Shown here: in pieces, positions 39,859 through 46,918 of the stretch
Numbering within the stretch: position 1 is the stretch's first letter
Layout: every line of letters begins with the position of its first letter
Source of the DNA: Amnibacterium setariae
GTDB taxonomy: Bacteria; Actinomycetota; Actinomycetes; Actinomycetales; Microbacteriaceae
NCBI RefSeq assembly: GCF_003581425.1
Contig: NZ_QXTG01000001.1
Location: 124,001-188,000, forward strand
DNA length: 64,000 nucleotides
Direction: 5' to 3'
The notes under the pieces: model-generated
Databases searched by the model: none
What the model was told of the DNA's origin: nothing
The model's input: only the letters and a program-made list of their open reading frames with translations
Position numbers and translations under genes: made by a program

Positions 39859-40517
39859 CAGAGCACCTCCGGCAGCTCGTCGGCGGTGATCCGCCGGCCC
39901 GTGAAGAACGGCGTCTCCTCGTTGACGTGCAGCCGCGCCTCGGTCGCCCGCAGCGCCCGCATCATGTCGACGAGGTCGGTCAGCGAGTCGGACTCCATCG
40001 GCAGGATCCACTCGTAGTCGCCGAGCGCGAAGGCCGCGACGGTGTTGGCGACGACGCTCGTGTAGGCGGCGCCCTTCCGCCCGTGCTCGGCGAGCATCCG
40101 CCCGCGGTCCGCCTCGGGCAGCACGTACCAGTCGTAGCCGCGCACGAAGGGGTAGACCGCGAGCCAGTCGCGGGCGCGCTCCCCGCGGAGGAAGCCGGGC
40201 ACGTGGCTGCGGTTGAACTCCGCGTCGCGGTGCACGCCGAGCGCGCTCCACGTCGGCAGCAGCGGCGCGATCAGCGCGGTGCGACGGATGCGGCGCAGCG
40301 CGGCCTGGAGGGCCGCCGCGTCGTCGCCGTGCAGCCAGAACATCACGTCGGCGTCCGCGCGGAGCCCGGAGACGTCGTAGATGCCGCGGACGGTGATCCC
40401 GCCCTGCTCCAGCTCCTCGAGCACGCTCGTGAGGTGACCGGCCGTCGCATCGCCCGGGACCTGCCCGGCGTCGCCCCGGCGGAACACGGCCCAGAGGGCC
40501 CAGCCCTCGTTCGTCAT
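39855..40517 (-). CDS. hemQ: Coproheme decarboxylase (HemQ/ChdC)
   Basis: A 220-residue chlorite-dismutase-fold enzyme that decarboxylates coproheme III to heme b with peroxide, the last step of the coproporphyrin route. Parts recognised: WALWAVFRRG, the DVSGLRADADVMFWLHG segment, PFVRGYDWYVLPEADRGRML with the reactive Tyr region, HGRKGAAYTSVVANTVAAFALGDYEWIL, shortened, which carries the proximal His group, and HVNEETPFFTGRRI. It heads the operon; a GAGGAAG element lies about 10 nt before the ATG. Its presence next to hemH and hemY shows which branch the organism uses. Confidence 0.96.
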   Translation of the reverse strand: MTNEGWALWAVFRRGDAGQVPGDATAGHLTSVLEELEQGGITVRGIYDVSGLRADADVMFWLHGDDAAALQAALRRIRRTALIAPLLPTWSALGVHRDAEFNRSHVPGFLRGERARDWLAVYPFVRGYDWYVLPEADRGRMLAEHGRKGAAYTSVVANTVAAFALGDYEWILPMESDSLTDLVDMMRALRATEARLHVNEETPFFTGRRITADELPEVLW

Positions 40518-40674
40518 CGCTGGTACTTCCTCGCTCGCAGCACGGATCAGGACTCGCCGGCGGGCGGCTGCGCCCCGCGCGACGGACGGCGCGGGGGATC
40601 GGCGCTCGTTCCGGGCCGCGACGGCGCAGTCCCCGACCAGTGTGCCTCACCCCGGATGGGCGCCCGTGCAGACG

Positions 40675-40708
40675 GACGCCCCCGGAACCTCACGGTTCCG
40701 GGGGCGTC
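40675..40708 (-). terminator. Perfect hairpin terminator
   Basis: GACGCCCCCGGAACC pairs exactly with GGTTCCGGGGGCGTC around a TCAC loop (15-bp stem). It lies 13 nt after the DUF3618 stop on the minus strand and insulates that operon from hemQ downstream. Confidence 0.75.
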
Positions 40709-40721
40709 GGGATCCGTCCCG

Positions 40722-40985
40722 TCAGCGGCGCGCGGCCGCCCGGACGATCAGCGCGGTGGCGCCGGCGAGCAGCGCGGCGACGCCCGCGAGGACGCCGTAG
40801 ACCACCTCCGGCCGCTCCTGCCGCAGCGCGTCGACGCGGTCGAGCGCGTCCTGCAGGACCGCCTTCACCCGCTTGGGCACGTCGAGACGGTCCTCGATCG
40901 CGTCGAGCGTCTCCGCCAGCTTCTGCCGGGTCGCCTCGATGTCCGACCGGATCTCGGAGAGCGCCCGCTCCTTGTCATCGGTCAT
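40722..40985 (-). CDS. DUF3618 small membrane protein
   Basis: An 87-residue protein with the DUF3618 pattern: an N-terminal helix EIRSDIEATRQKLAETLDAIEDR, shortened here to IEATRQKLAETLDAIEDRL, then VPKRVKA and a C-terminal membrane segment VVYGVLAGVAALLAGATALIV. The family occurs in Actinobacteria, typically with holin-like and YtxH-type partners as here, and is thought to act at the membrane; no function is proven. Its ATG lies 11 nt inside the end of the holin-like gene. Confidence 0.85.
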   Translation of the reverse strand: MTDDKERALSEIRSDIEATRQKLAETLDAIEDRLDVPKRVKAVLQDALDRVDALRQERPEVVYGVLAGVAALLAGATALIVRAAARR

Positions 40986-41436
40986 ACTGCTCGACCCCCT
41001 TGAACGCCTTCACGTCGTCTTTCACGCTGTCGACCGCTTCCTTGGGCACCGGCGGCACGCCCTTCTTCACCCGCGAGAGCCCGATCAGCACGAACACCAC
41101 GGCGATCAGCAGCAGGAACACGCCGATGATGAGCGCGGACAGCCACAGCGGCAGCGCCTCGCCGAGCCCGAGCACCGCGGCGGCGAGCAGCGGGAAGGCG
41201 GCGAAGTAGAGGAACACCGCGGCCACCACGAAGAGCGCGATGCCGATGCCGGCGCTCTTCAGGCGGCTGATCGCCTCCCGCTTGATCTGCTCGATCTCGT
41301 CTCGGATCAGCGTGGAGATCAGCCCGGGCAGCTCGCCGATGAGCGCGAACACGGACTTGCGCTCCCGCCGGTCGTCGGACGCGCCGCGCGACCCGAAGGC
41401 GAATGCGGTGCGCCGATCGCTCCTGTCGTCGGTCAT
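40975..41436 (-). CDS. Holin-like superfamily III membrane protein (DUF1469 type)
   Basis: A 153-residue protein with a charged N-terminal helix (LISTLIRDEIEQIKREAISR) and two long membrane segments (about 72-97 and 105-128; the second is ALIIGVFLLLIAVVFVLIGL). This is the Phage_holin_3_6/YqjE pattern, a name from sequence similarity and not evidence of phage origin. It sits in a three-gene unit with YtxH-like and DUF3618 proteins, which in E. coli resembles the osmotically induced YqjC-D-E set. A role in membrane/osmotic stress is inferred. Confidence 0.8.
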   Translation of the reverse strand: MTDDRSDRRTAFAFGSRGASDDRRERKSVFALIGELPGLISTLIRDEIEQIKREAISRLKSAGIGIALFVVAAVFLYFAAFPLLAAAVLGLGEALPLWLSALIIGVFLLLIAVVFVLIGLSRVKKGVPPVPKEAVDSVKDDVKAFKGVEQYDR

Positions 41437-41441
41437 CGTGC

Positions 41442-41717
41442 TCAGATCGACGGCGACGGCTCGTCGCCGTCGGACTTCTTCACCTTGGACACGACCTTCT
41501 TCGCCTGCCCGACGACGGCGTCCTGCACCTCGGGCGCCTTGTCCTTGACGAAGCCCTGGACCGTGCCGACGACGTCGTTCACGCTCTTCTGGACGTTCCG
41601 GTCGTTCCAGACGCGGTCGGCGGCCGACTTGATCTGGTCGTAGCGACGCCGTCCGGCCCGTGCGCCGAGGACGTACCCGACGGCTGCGCCGGTCACGAAG
41701 AGAATCCGACCCTGCAT
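41442..41717 (-). CDS. YtxH-like stress protein
   Basis: A 91-residue protein with a single N-terminal membrane segment including ILFVTGAAVGYVLGARAGRR, the YtxH signature, then an amphipathic helix (DYDQIKS type; DRVWNDRNVQKSVNDVVGTV) and a Lys-rich end. YtxH of B. subtilis belongs to the general stress regulon. The ATG has AAAGGGGTGA a few nt upstream; GATACAGT on the minus strand further upstream fits a -10. First gene of the YtxH-holin-DUF3618 unit, which interrupts the heme genes. Confidence 0.85.
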   Translation of the reverse strand: MQGRILFVTGAAVGYVLGARAGRRRYDQIKSAADRVWNDRNVQKSVNDVVGTVQGFVKDKAPEVQDAVVGQAKKVVSKVKKSDGDEPSPSI

Positions 41718-41793
41718 GGCTCACCCCTTTGCTCGGTAGTCGGGCCACTGTATCGACGGGACACTGAGTGCTCAGGATCTTCTCGACGGATGA

Positions 41794-43131
41794 TCAGGAG
41801 GCTCCTGGTCGGGCTGCACGCTCGGCCGCGGCGACCACGGAGGCCAGCCCGGTCCCCGCGACCCAGGACCCGGCGACCGCGAGCCCGTCCGGCAGCGCCG
41901 CCCCGGCGAGCGCCCGCCGGACCGCGATCGTCTCGGGGGCGAGCGCCGGCGCCGTGTCCGTCCAGACCACGTCCTCGCGAGCCGCGAGGTGCAGGCCGTC
42001 GAGGCCGAGCAGCGCGGTCGCGTCCGCGACGACGGTCGCGTCCGGCACCGCGTCGCCGCCCCGGTAGGACAGCCGCAGGAGGTGCCGCCCCCGGCCGGCG
42101 CGCGCGCCGAGCTCGGGCCACTTCGCCGTCAGGTGCGTGACGGCGCTCGCCCGGACGCCGGTCGTGATCGGCGCCCGGAGCACGCCCGTGCCCCGGGGCG
42201 CGTCGTCGAGCCGCCGGTCCTCCACGAGGAGCAGCACGGCGCGGCTGACGGCCGGCGCCGGCCGCGGCATCCGGCCGAGCCCGGGCGCGGCGTCGGACAG
42301 GAGGTCCAGCGCCGCGGCCCCTTCGGCCGCCAGCACGACGCGGTCGGCCTGCAGGTCCTCCCGCGCGGTCGACACCGTGAGCAGCCCGCCGAACGGCGCG
42401 GGGTGGACGCCGAGGACGGGCGTCCCGGTGCGCACCTCGACGCCGCGCCCGCGGAGGTCGGCCTCGAGCGCCTCGACCAGTCGGTGCACCCCGCCGGCGA
42501 GCCCCTGCGCGGCGGCGCCCGGCGGCGCCGCGGCCCGCAGCTGCAGCACCGCCCCGGAGAGCGACCCGGCCGTGGTGATCGCGCCGTTCAGCCCCGGCGC
42601 GATCGCGTCGACGGGCACCTCGTCCGGGTCGGCGCCGTAGACGTTGACCACGACGGACGCGACGAGGCGGTCGAGCACCCGAGCCCCCATCCGCTCCCGG
42701 ACCAGCGGGCCGAGGCGGTCGTACCGGCCGCGCTTCAGCACCGGCCGCACCCGGTCCGCGTAGGCGCGCAGCGCGCCGCGGGCGTCGAGCACGCGGACGA
42801 CGTCCGTCGCGAGCGGGGAGGAGGGGATGCCGAGCAGGCCGCCGACGGGCAGGGGCACAGTCCGGTCCGGCAGGGCGACCCACGCCGAGCCGGACGGCTC
42901 CTGCACGGCACCGCCCAGGCCGAGCTCGTCGATCAGCGCCCGGACGGCCCCGCCGCGCACGGCGAAGCTCTCCGCCCCCGCGTCCACGGTCACGCCGCCG
43001 ACGCGGGTCGCGGCCACGCGGCCGCCCAGGCGGTCGGACGCCTCGAGCAGCACGACCGCGGAGCCCTCGATCGCGAGGCGCCGGGCCGCGACCAGGCCGG
43101 CGACCCCGCCGCCGACCACGACGGCGCGCAT
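41794..43131 (-). CDS. hemY: Coproporphyrinogen III oxidase (HemY/CgoX type)
   Basis: FAD enzyme of 445 residues oxidising coproporphyrinogen III to coproporphyrin III in the Gram-positive branch (often labelled protoporphyrinogen oxidase). The FAD motif is VVVGGGVAGLVAARRLA at the N-terminus, followed by LLEASDRLGGRV and VDAGAESFAVR; the C-terminal FAD contact is GLAVAGSWVAGTGLASVVAAA, shortened. TM-like hydrophobic patches are few, consistent with a soluble CgoX. The ATG shares its first base with the hemE stop (TGATG), giving tight coupling. The product feeds hemH located 2 kb away. Confidence 0.93.
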   Translation of the reverse strand: MRAVVVGGGVAGLVAARRLAIEGSAVVLLEASDRLGGRVAATRVGGVTVDAGAESFAVRGGAVRALIDELGLGGAVQEPSGSAWVALPDRTVPLPVGGLLGIPSSPLATDVVRVLDARGALRAYADRVRPVLKRGRYDRLGPLVRERMGARVLDRLVASVVVNVYGADPDEVPVDAIAPGLNGAITTAGSLSGAVLQLRAAAPPGAAAQGLAGGVHRLVEALEADLRGRGVEVRTGTPVLGVHPAPFGGLLTVSTAREDLQADRVVLAAEGAAALDLLSDAAPGLGRMPRPAPAVSRAVLLLVEDRRLDDAPRGTGVLRAPITTGVRASAVTHLTAKWPELGARAGRGRHLLRLSYRGGDAVPDATVVADATALLGLDGLHLAAREDVVWTDTAPALAPETIAVRRALAGAALPDGLAVAGSWVAGTGLASVVAAAERAARPGAS

Positions 43132-44153
43132 CAGCGGCCGTGCGCCCACTCGACGATGCGGGTGAGCACGCCGGGATCGGTCTCGGGCGGCACGCCGTGC
43201 CCGAGGTTCAGCACGTGCGCGGGCGCGGCGCGGCCGGCCGCCGCCACCGCCTCCAGGTGCGCCTCGAGCACCGGCCACGGCGCCCCGAGCAGCGCGGGGT
43301 CGATGTTCCCCTGCACGGGCACGTCGCCGCCGAGCAGGGCGGAGGCGGCGTCGAGCGGGATGCGGTGGTCGACGCCGATCGCGTCCGCACCCGCGTCGCG
43401 CAGCGCCGGGAGCAGGTGCGGCGTCCCGGTGCCGAAGTGGATGCGCGGCACCTCCGGCACCTCGGCGAGCGTCGCGGCCGAGGCCGGCAGGACGTGGGTG
43501 CGGTAGTCCGCCTCCGAGAGCGAGCCGACCCAGGAGTCGAACAGCTGCACGGCGCTGGCGCCCGCCCGGACCTGGGCGCGGAGGAAGGCGCCGGAGACGC
43601 GGGCGAGGTGCTCGGTCAGCGTCCGCCACGCCTCGGGGTCGGCGTGCATCAGGGTGCGGGCGCGGAGGTGGTCCTTCGACGGGCCGCCCTCCACGACGTA
43701 CGCGGCCAGCGTGAACGGCGCGCCGGCGAAGCCGAGCAGCGGGACGTCGGGGCCGAGCTCGGCGACCGTGCGGGCGACGGCCTCCTCGATCGGGGCGAAG
43801 GCGTCGTCGGGCAGGTCGTGGGCGACGAGGTCCGCGAGGTCGGCGGCGTCCCGCACGGGGCGGCCGAACACGGGGCCACGGCCCGGCACGATCTCGACGT
43901 CGACGCCGGCGAGCTTCAGCGGCACGACGATGTCGCTGAAGAAGACGGCCGCGTCGACGCCGTGCCGCCGGACGGGCTGGAGGGTGATCTCCGCGGCGAG
44001 CTCCGGGGTGAGGCAGGCGTCGAGCATCGCGGTGCCGGCCCGGGTCGCGCGGTACTCCGGCAGCGACCGGCCGGCCTGGCGCATGAACCAGACGGGGAGC
44101 CGCTCGGGTCGGCTGCCCCGCAGGGCCTGGACGATGACGGGTTCGGCGGGCAC
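43131..44153 (-). CDS. hemE: Uroporphyrinogen decarboxylase
   Basis: A 340-residue enzyme producing coproporphyrinogen III from uroporphyrinogen III. Signature motifs: LPVWFMRQAGRSLPEYR (conserved start), AAVFFSDIVVPLK, LLGFAGAPFTLAAYVVEGG, VQLFDSWVGSLS, and IPLDAASALLGGDVPVQGNIDP, shortened. The GTG at 44153 is the first start before the conserved core; CAGGAT 8 nt upstream may be a -10. It is divergent from hemA, so committed steps at both ends of the early pathway share one promoter region. Confidence 0.97.
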   Translation of the reverse strand: MPAEPVIVQALRGSRPERLPVWFMRQAGRSLPEYRATRAGTAMLDACLTPELAAEITLQPVRRHGVDAAVFFSDIVVPLKLAGVDVEIVPGRGPVFGRPVRDAADLADLVAHDLPDDAFAPIEEAVARTVAELGPDVPLLGFAGAPFTLAAYVVEGGPSKDHLRARTLMHADPEAWRTLTEHLARVSGAFLRAQVRAGASAVQLFDSWVGSLSEADYRTHVLPASAATLAEVPEVPRIHFGTGTPHLLPALRDAGADAIGVDHRIPLDAASALLGGDVPVQGNIDPALLGAPWPVLEAHLEAVAAAGRAAPAHVLNLGHGVPPETDPGVLTRIVEWAHGR

Positions 44154-44250
44154 GGACCGGAATCCTGCCAGTCCGCCCGGGGTGCGCCCGCGCCGGCTGC
44201 ACGCCGCCTGACCGCCGCCTCCCCGGAGCGGCCCTGGATTCGACGGCTGG

Positions 44251-44256
44251 TAGAAT
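44251..44256 (+). promoter_or_regulatory. hemA -10 box (leaderless)
   Basis: TAGAAT matches the TATAAT consensus in five of six positions and ends 8 nt before the hemA GTG. The message therefore probably starts at or next to the start codon, with no ribosome-binding site. No convincing -35 was found. Confidence 0.6.
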
Positions 44257-44264
44257 CCTCCGTC

Positions 44265-45542
44265 GTGCTGACCGCCCTCACCGCCGACTACCGCAGCGCG
44301 GGGTTCGAGGTGCTGGAGCGGCTCGCGACGGTCTCGGCCGACTCGCTCGCCCGGTTCACGGCGGAGCGGCCCGACGTGCGCGGCGGCGTCCTGCTCGCGA
44401 CCTGCAACCGGTTCGAGGCGTACCTCGACACCGACGACGACGGCACCGCGAGCGCGGAGGCGCTGATCGACTTCGCGACCCGCACCGCGGGCGTCGAACG
44501 CGACCGGTTGGCCGAGGTCGCCGTGCGGCGCGAGTCGGAGGACGTGGCGCGGCACCTCTTCGCGGTGTCGAGCGGCCTCGAGTCGCTCGTCGTCGGCGAG
44601 GCCGAGATCGCCGGTCAGGTCTCCCGCGCCCTCGAGACCGCGCGCGGCCTCGGCACGACGACGCCGGACCTCGAGCGGCTGTTCCAGCGCGCCTCCCGCA
44701 CCTCCAGCTCCGTCCAGCAGCACACCCGGGTGGGCACGGCGGGCCGCAACATCGTGCGGCTGGCGCTCGACCTGGCCGGCAGCCGCTTCACCGAGTGGCC
44801 GACCACCCGCGTGCTGCTGATCGGCACCGGCACCTACGCCCGCGCGACGCTCGCCGCGCTGCGCGACCGCGGCGTGCGCGAGATCGCGGTCTACTCGCCG
44901 AGCGGCCGGGCCCTGCTCTTCGCGAAGCGGGAGGGCGTCGTCGCCGTGTCGCGCGAGGACCTGCCACGACGCCTCGCCGTCGCCGACCTCGTCATCTCCT
45001 GCAGCATCGCCACCGCGCCGATCCTCGACGCGGCGCGGCTGCGCCGGGCCCGCTCGGTCGTCGCGGAGCCGTCGCGCCAGCTGATCGTCGACCTCGGCAT
45101 GCCCCGCAACGTCGAGCCGGACGTCGCGCAGCTGCAGGACGTCGAGCTGCTCGACCTCGAGACGATCGGCAAGCACGCGCCGCTGCCCGAGCTGCAGGCG
45201 ACGGACGACGCCCGCGCCCTGATCGCCGAGGCCGTGGAGGAGTACGGCGCCGACCAGCGCGCCACGGCGGTGACGCCCGCCGTCGTCGCGTACCGGGCGC
45301 ACGTCTTCGACCTCGTCGACCGCGAGCTCGAGCGGCTCCGCCGCCGCGGCGAGTCGACCGAGGCCGTCGAGCGCGCGATGCGCCACCTCGCGGGCGTCCT
45401 GGTCCACACGCCGTCCGTCCGCGCCCGGGAGCTCGCGGCGGCGGGCGAGGGCGATCGGTTCACCGAGGCGGTCGAGGTGATCTTCGGGCTCTCCCCGGCT
45501 GCGACGGCCGCCGACGAGGACGAGACGACGCTCGCGGGCTGA
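44265..45542 (+). CDS. hemA: Glutamyl-tRNA reductase
   Basis: A 425-residue NADPH enzyme reducing glutamyl-tRNA to glutamate 1-semialdehyde, first step of the C5 heme route. The catalytic Cys47 is in LLATCNRFEAY; SSGLESLVVGEAEIAGQV is the conserved helix/turn; the NADPH domain shows VLLIGTGTYARATLAAL; C-terminal dimerisation helices follow (ELERLRRRGES). The GTG start is set by the conserved N-terminal strand and the adjacent -10. It is separated from hemL, its partner enzyme, by about 8 kb. Confidence 0.97.
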   Translation: MLTALTADYRSAGFEVLERLATVSADSLARFTAERPDVRGGVLLATCNRFEAYLDTDDDGTASAEALIDFATRTAGVERDRLAEVAVRRESEDVARHLFAVSSGLESLVVGEAEIAGQVSRALETARGLGTTTPDLERLFQRASRTSSSVQQHTRVGTAGRNIVRLALDLAGSRFTEWPTTRVLLIGTGTYARATLAALRDRGVREIAVYSPSGRALLFAKREGVVAVSREDLPRRLAVADLVISCSIATAPILDAARLRRARSVVAEPSRQLIVDLGMPRNVEPDVAQLQDVELLDLETIGKHAPLPELQATDDARALIAEAVEEYGADQRATAVTPAVVAYRAHVFDLVDRELERLRRRGESTEAVERAMRHLAGVLVHTPSVRARELAAAGEGDRFTEAVEVIFGLSPAATAADEDETTLAG

Positions 45543-45638
45543 GCGCGGCGCTCAGGCCGATCCGGCCTTCTCATGGATCTCCCCAGACACGCTCGAGAAG
45601 CCGTAACCTGCGCGTAACTCCTGCGTATCCTTCCCGAC

Positions 45639-45941
45639 ATGGCGTACCGCGTCGTGATCCCCCGCAGCATCCCCTTCGACGACGCCAACCGGGTGCAGCG
45701 CGAGGTGTGGAAGCGCGGCTGGAGCACCCGTCTCGGCGGGCGCGACGCCACGCGCCCCGGTCAGCAGGTCGTCGAGTTCCTCCGGATCCTCGACGAGCTG
45801 CCGGAGCCCTCCGAGGTCCCGGGCCTCGAGCAGGACCTCGAGCGCGTGCTCGCCGGCGGCCGCATCAAGGCGCCGTTCGCGGGCCGCGGCAGCTGGATCG
45901 AGACCGTCCAGGTCCGTCCGCCCCGCAAGCGCATCGCCTGA
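45639..45941 (+). CDS. Hypothetical protein (100 aa)
   Basis: Not recognised. A 100-residue soluble, slightly basic product starting MAYRVVIPRSIPFDDANRVQ, with alternating charged helices (ILDELPEPSEVPGLEQDLER) and a basic end RPPRKRIA; no Cys, signal or membrane segment. TATCCT (45626-45631) lies 7 nt before the ATG, so a leaderless transcript is likely. Two imperfect direct copies, CGTAACCTGCG and CGTAACTCCTGCG (45602-45625), lie just before this -10 and look like activator or repressor sites. It is monocistronic with a strong terminator after it. Confidence 0.7.
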   Translation: MAYRVVIPRSIPFDDANRVQREVWKRGWSTRLGGRDATRPGQQVVEFLRILDELPEPSEVPGLEQDLERVLAGGRIKAPFAGRGSWIETVQVRPPRKRIA

Positions 45942-45953
45942 CCCCTCGCGGAT

Positions 45954-46007
45954 CTCCGTTTTGAAGGAGTTCTTGCTCGCTCCTCGCAAGAACTCCTTCA
46001 GAACGGA
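45954..46007. terminator. Bidirectional terminator
   Basis: TCCGTTTTGAAGGAGTTCTT and its continuation to GC pair with GCAAGAACTCCTTCAGAACG and the following GA around a 10-nt loop, with one mismatch. Lies between the 100-aa protein gene and the convergent serine hydrolase. Confidence 0.8.
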
Positions 46008-46009
46008 AA

Positions 46010-46918
46010 TCAGCAGACGTACTCGAGGATCCCGATCCCGATCGTGCGCATCGCCTGCAGCACCGCGAGGCGCCGGGTGTGCACGTCGTCGACGAACTCG
46101 ATGGTGACCGTGTAGGCCACGGAGGAGCGCGGGCCGCGCAGTACGCCCGCCTCGCTGCGGACGCCGGGCGCGGAGCCCGTCTTGTTCAGCAGGCTCAGGC
46201 CGTGGTCGCTGCGCACGTGCGACAGCGGGTCGAGCGCGAAGGCGGAGGCGACCATCGACAGGTCGGCGTTCAGCGCCAGCCAGTCCGAGACGCGGGAGGA
46301 GACGGCGCGGCTGACGGCCTCCCCGCGGGCGATGCGGGCGAACAGCGTCGTGAGCTCGGCGGCGGAGCCGACCGACAGCTGGGGCGCGTCGTCCGGACCG
46401 CGGCGGTCGCGAACCCGGTCGAGGAGCGCGGTGCGCTTCAGGCCGAGGGACTCCGCGCGCGCCCGCACCGCGTCGAGACCGACGGCGCGCAGCAGCACGT
46501 TCGTCGCGAGGTTGTCGCTGGTGGCCGCGACGAGGGCCGCGAGATCGGTCAGCGGCAGGCTCGGCGCGTGGAGGTACTGCCACACGCCCGCGTCCGAGAC
46601 GAGGTCCTCCGGCGCCCGGTCGAGCAGGTCGAAGCGGGTGTTCACCTGCTCCTCGAGGCGCGCGGCGATCTCGAGCAGCAGCAGCACCTTGCCGACGCTC
46701 GCCGTGGGCAGCACGACGTGGTCGTCGACCGAGAACAGGGCCTTGCCGGACAGCAGGTCGATGACCCGCGCGGACACCTGGGCGCCGTCGAGCGCCAGGT
46801 GCGCGAGCGCGGTGAAGCCGTCGGTGAAGTCGGCACGCACCGCGTCGCCCCGGTGCCGGGCGTGCTCGTCGCCGCTCCGCGATCGGGACCGTCGGGTCTC
46901 GACCGGGGCGGCGGTCAC
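46010..46918 (-). CDS. Serine hydrolase of the class A beta-lactamase fold
   Basis: A 302-residue protein with three penicillin-recognising elements in order: PTASVGK (Ser74, Lys77), SDN (134-136) and KTG (246-248). The Omega-loop ExxLN motif of true class A beta-lactamases is not visible, and no signal peptide is seen, so a cytoplasmic hydrolase or DD-peptidase-like role is more likely than antibiotic resistance. The first 30 residues are charged and probably disordered. Its GTG overlaps the stop of the M13 peptidase gene (GTGA), suggesting a shared job in peptide turnover (inference). Confidence 0.8.
   Translation of the reverse strand: MTAAPVETRRSRSRSGDEHARHRGDAVRADFTDGFTALAHLALDGAQVSARVIDLLSGKALFSVDDHVVLPTASVGKVLLLLEIAARLEEQVNTRFDLLDRAPEDLVSDAGVWQYLHAPSLPLTDLAALVAATSDNLATNVLLRAVGLDAVRARAESLGLKRTALLDRVRDRRGPDDAPQLSVGSAAELTTLFARIARGEAVSRAVSSRVSDWLALNADLSMVASAFALDPLSHVRSDHGLSLLNKTGSAPGVRSEAGVLRGPRSSVAYTVTIEFVDDVHTRRLAVLQAMRTIGIGILEYVC

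Noticed and set aside
40975-41436. Phage holin implying a prophage
   Set aside because: No phage genes, integrase or attachment repeats are nearby; the YtxH and DUF3618 partners mark a chromosomal stress unit.
46010-46918. Antibiotic-resistance class A beta-lactamase
   Set aside because: No signal peptide and no visible Omega-loop Glu motif; only the general serine-hydrolase motifs are present.
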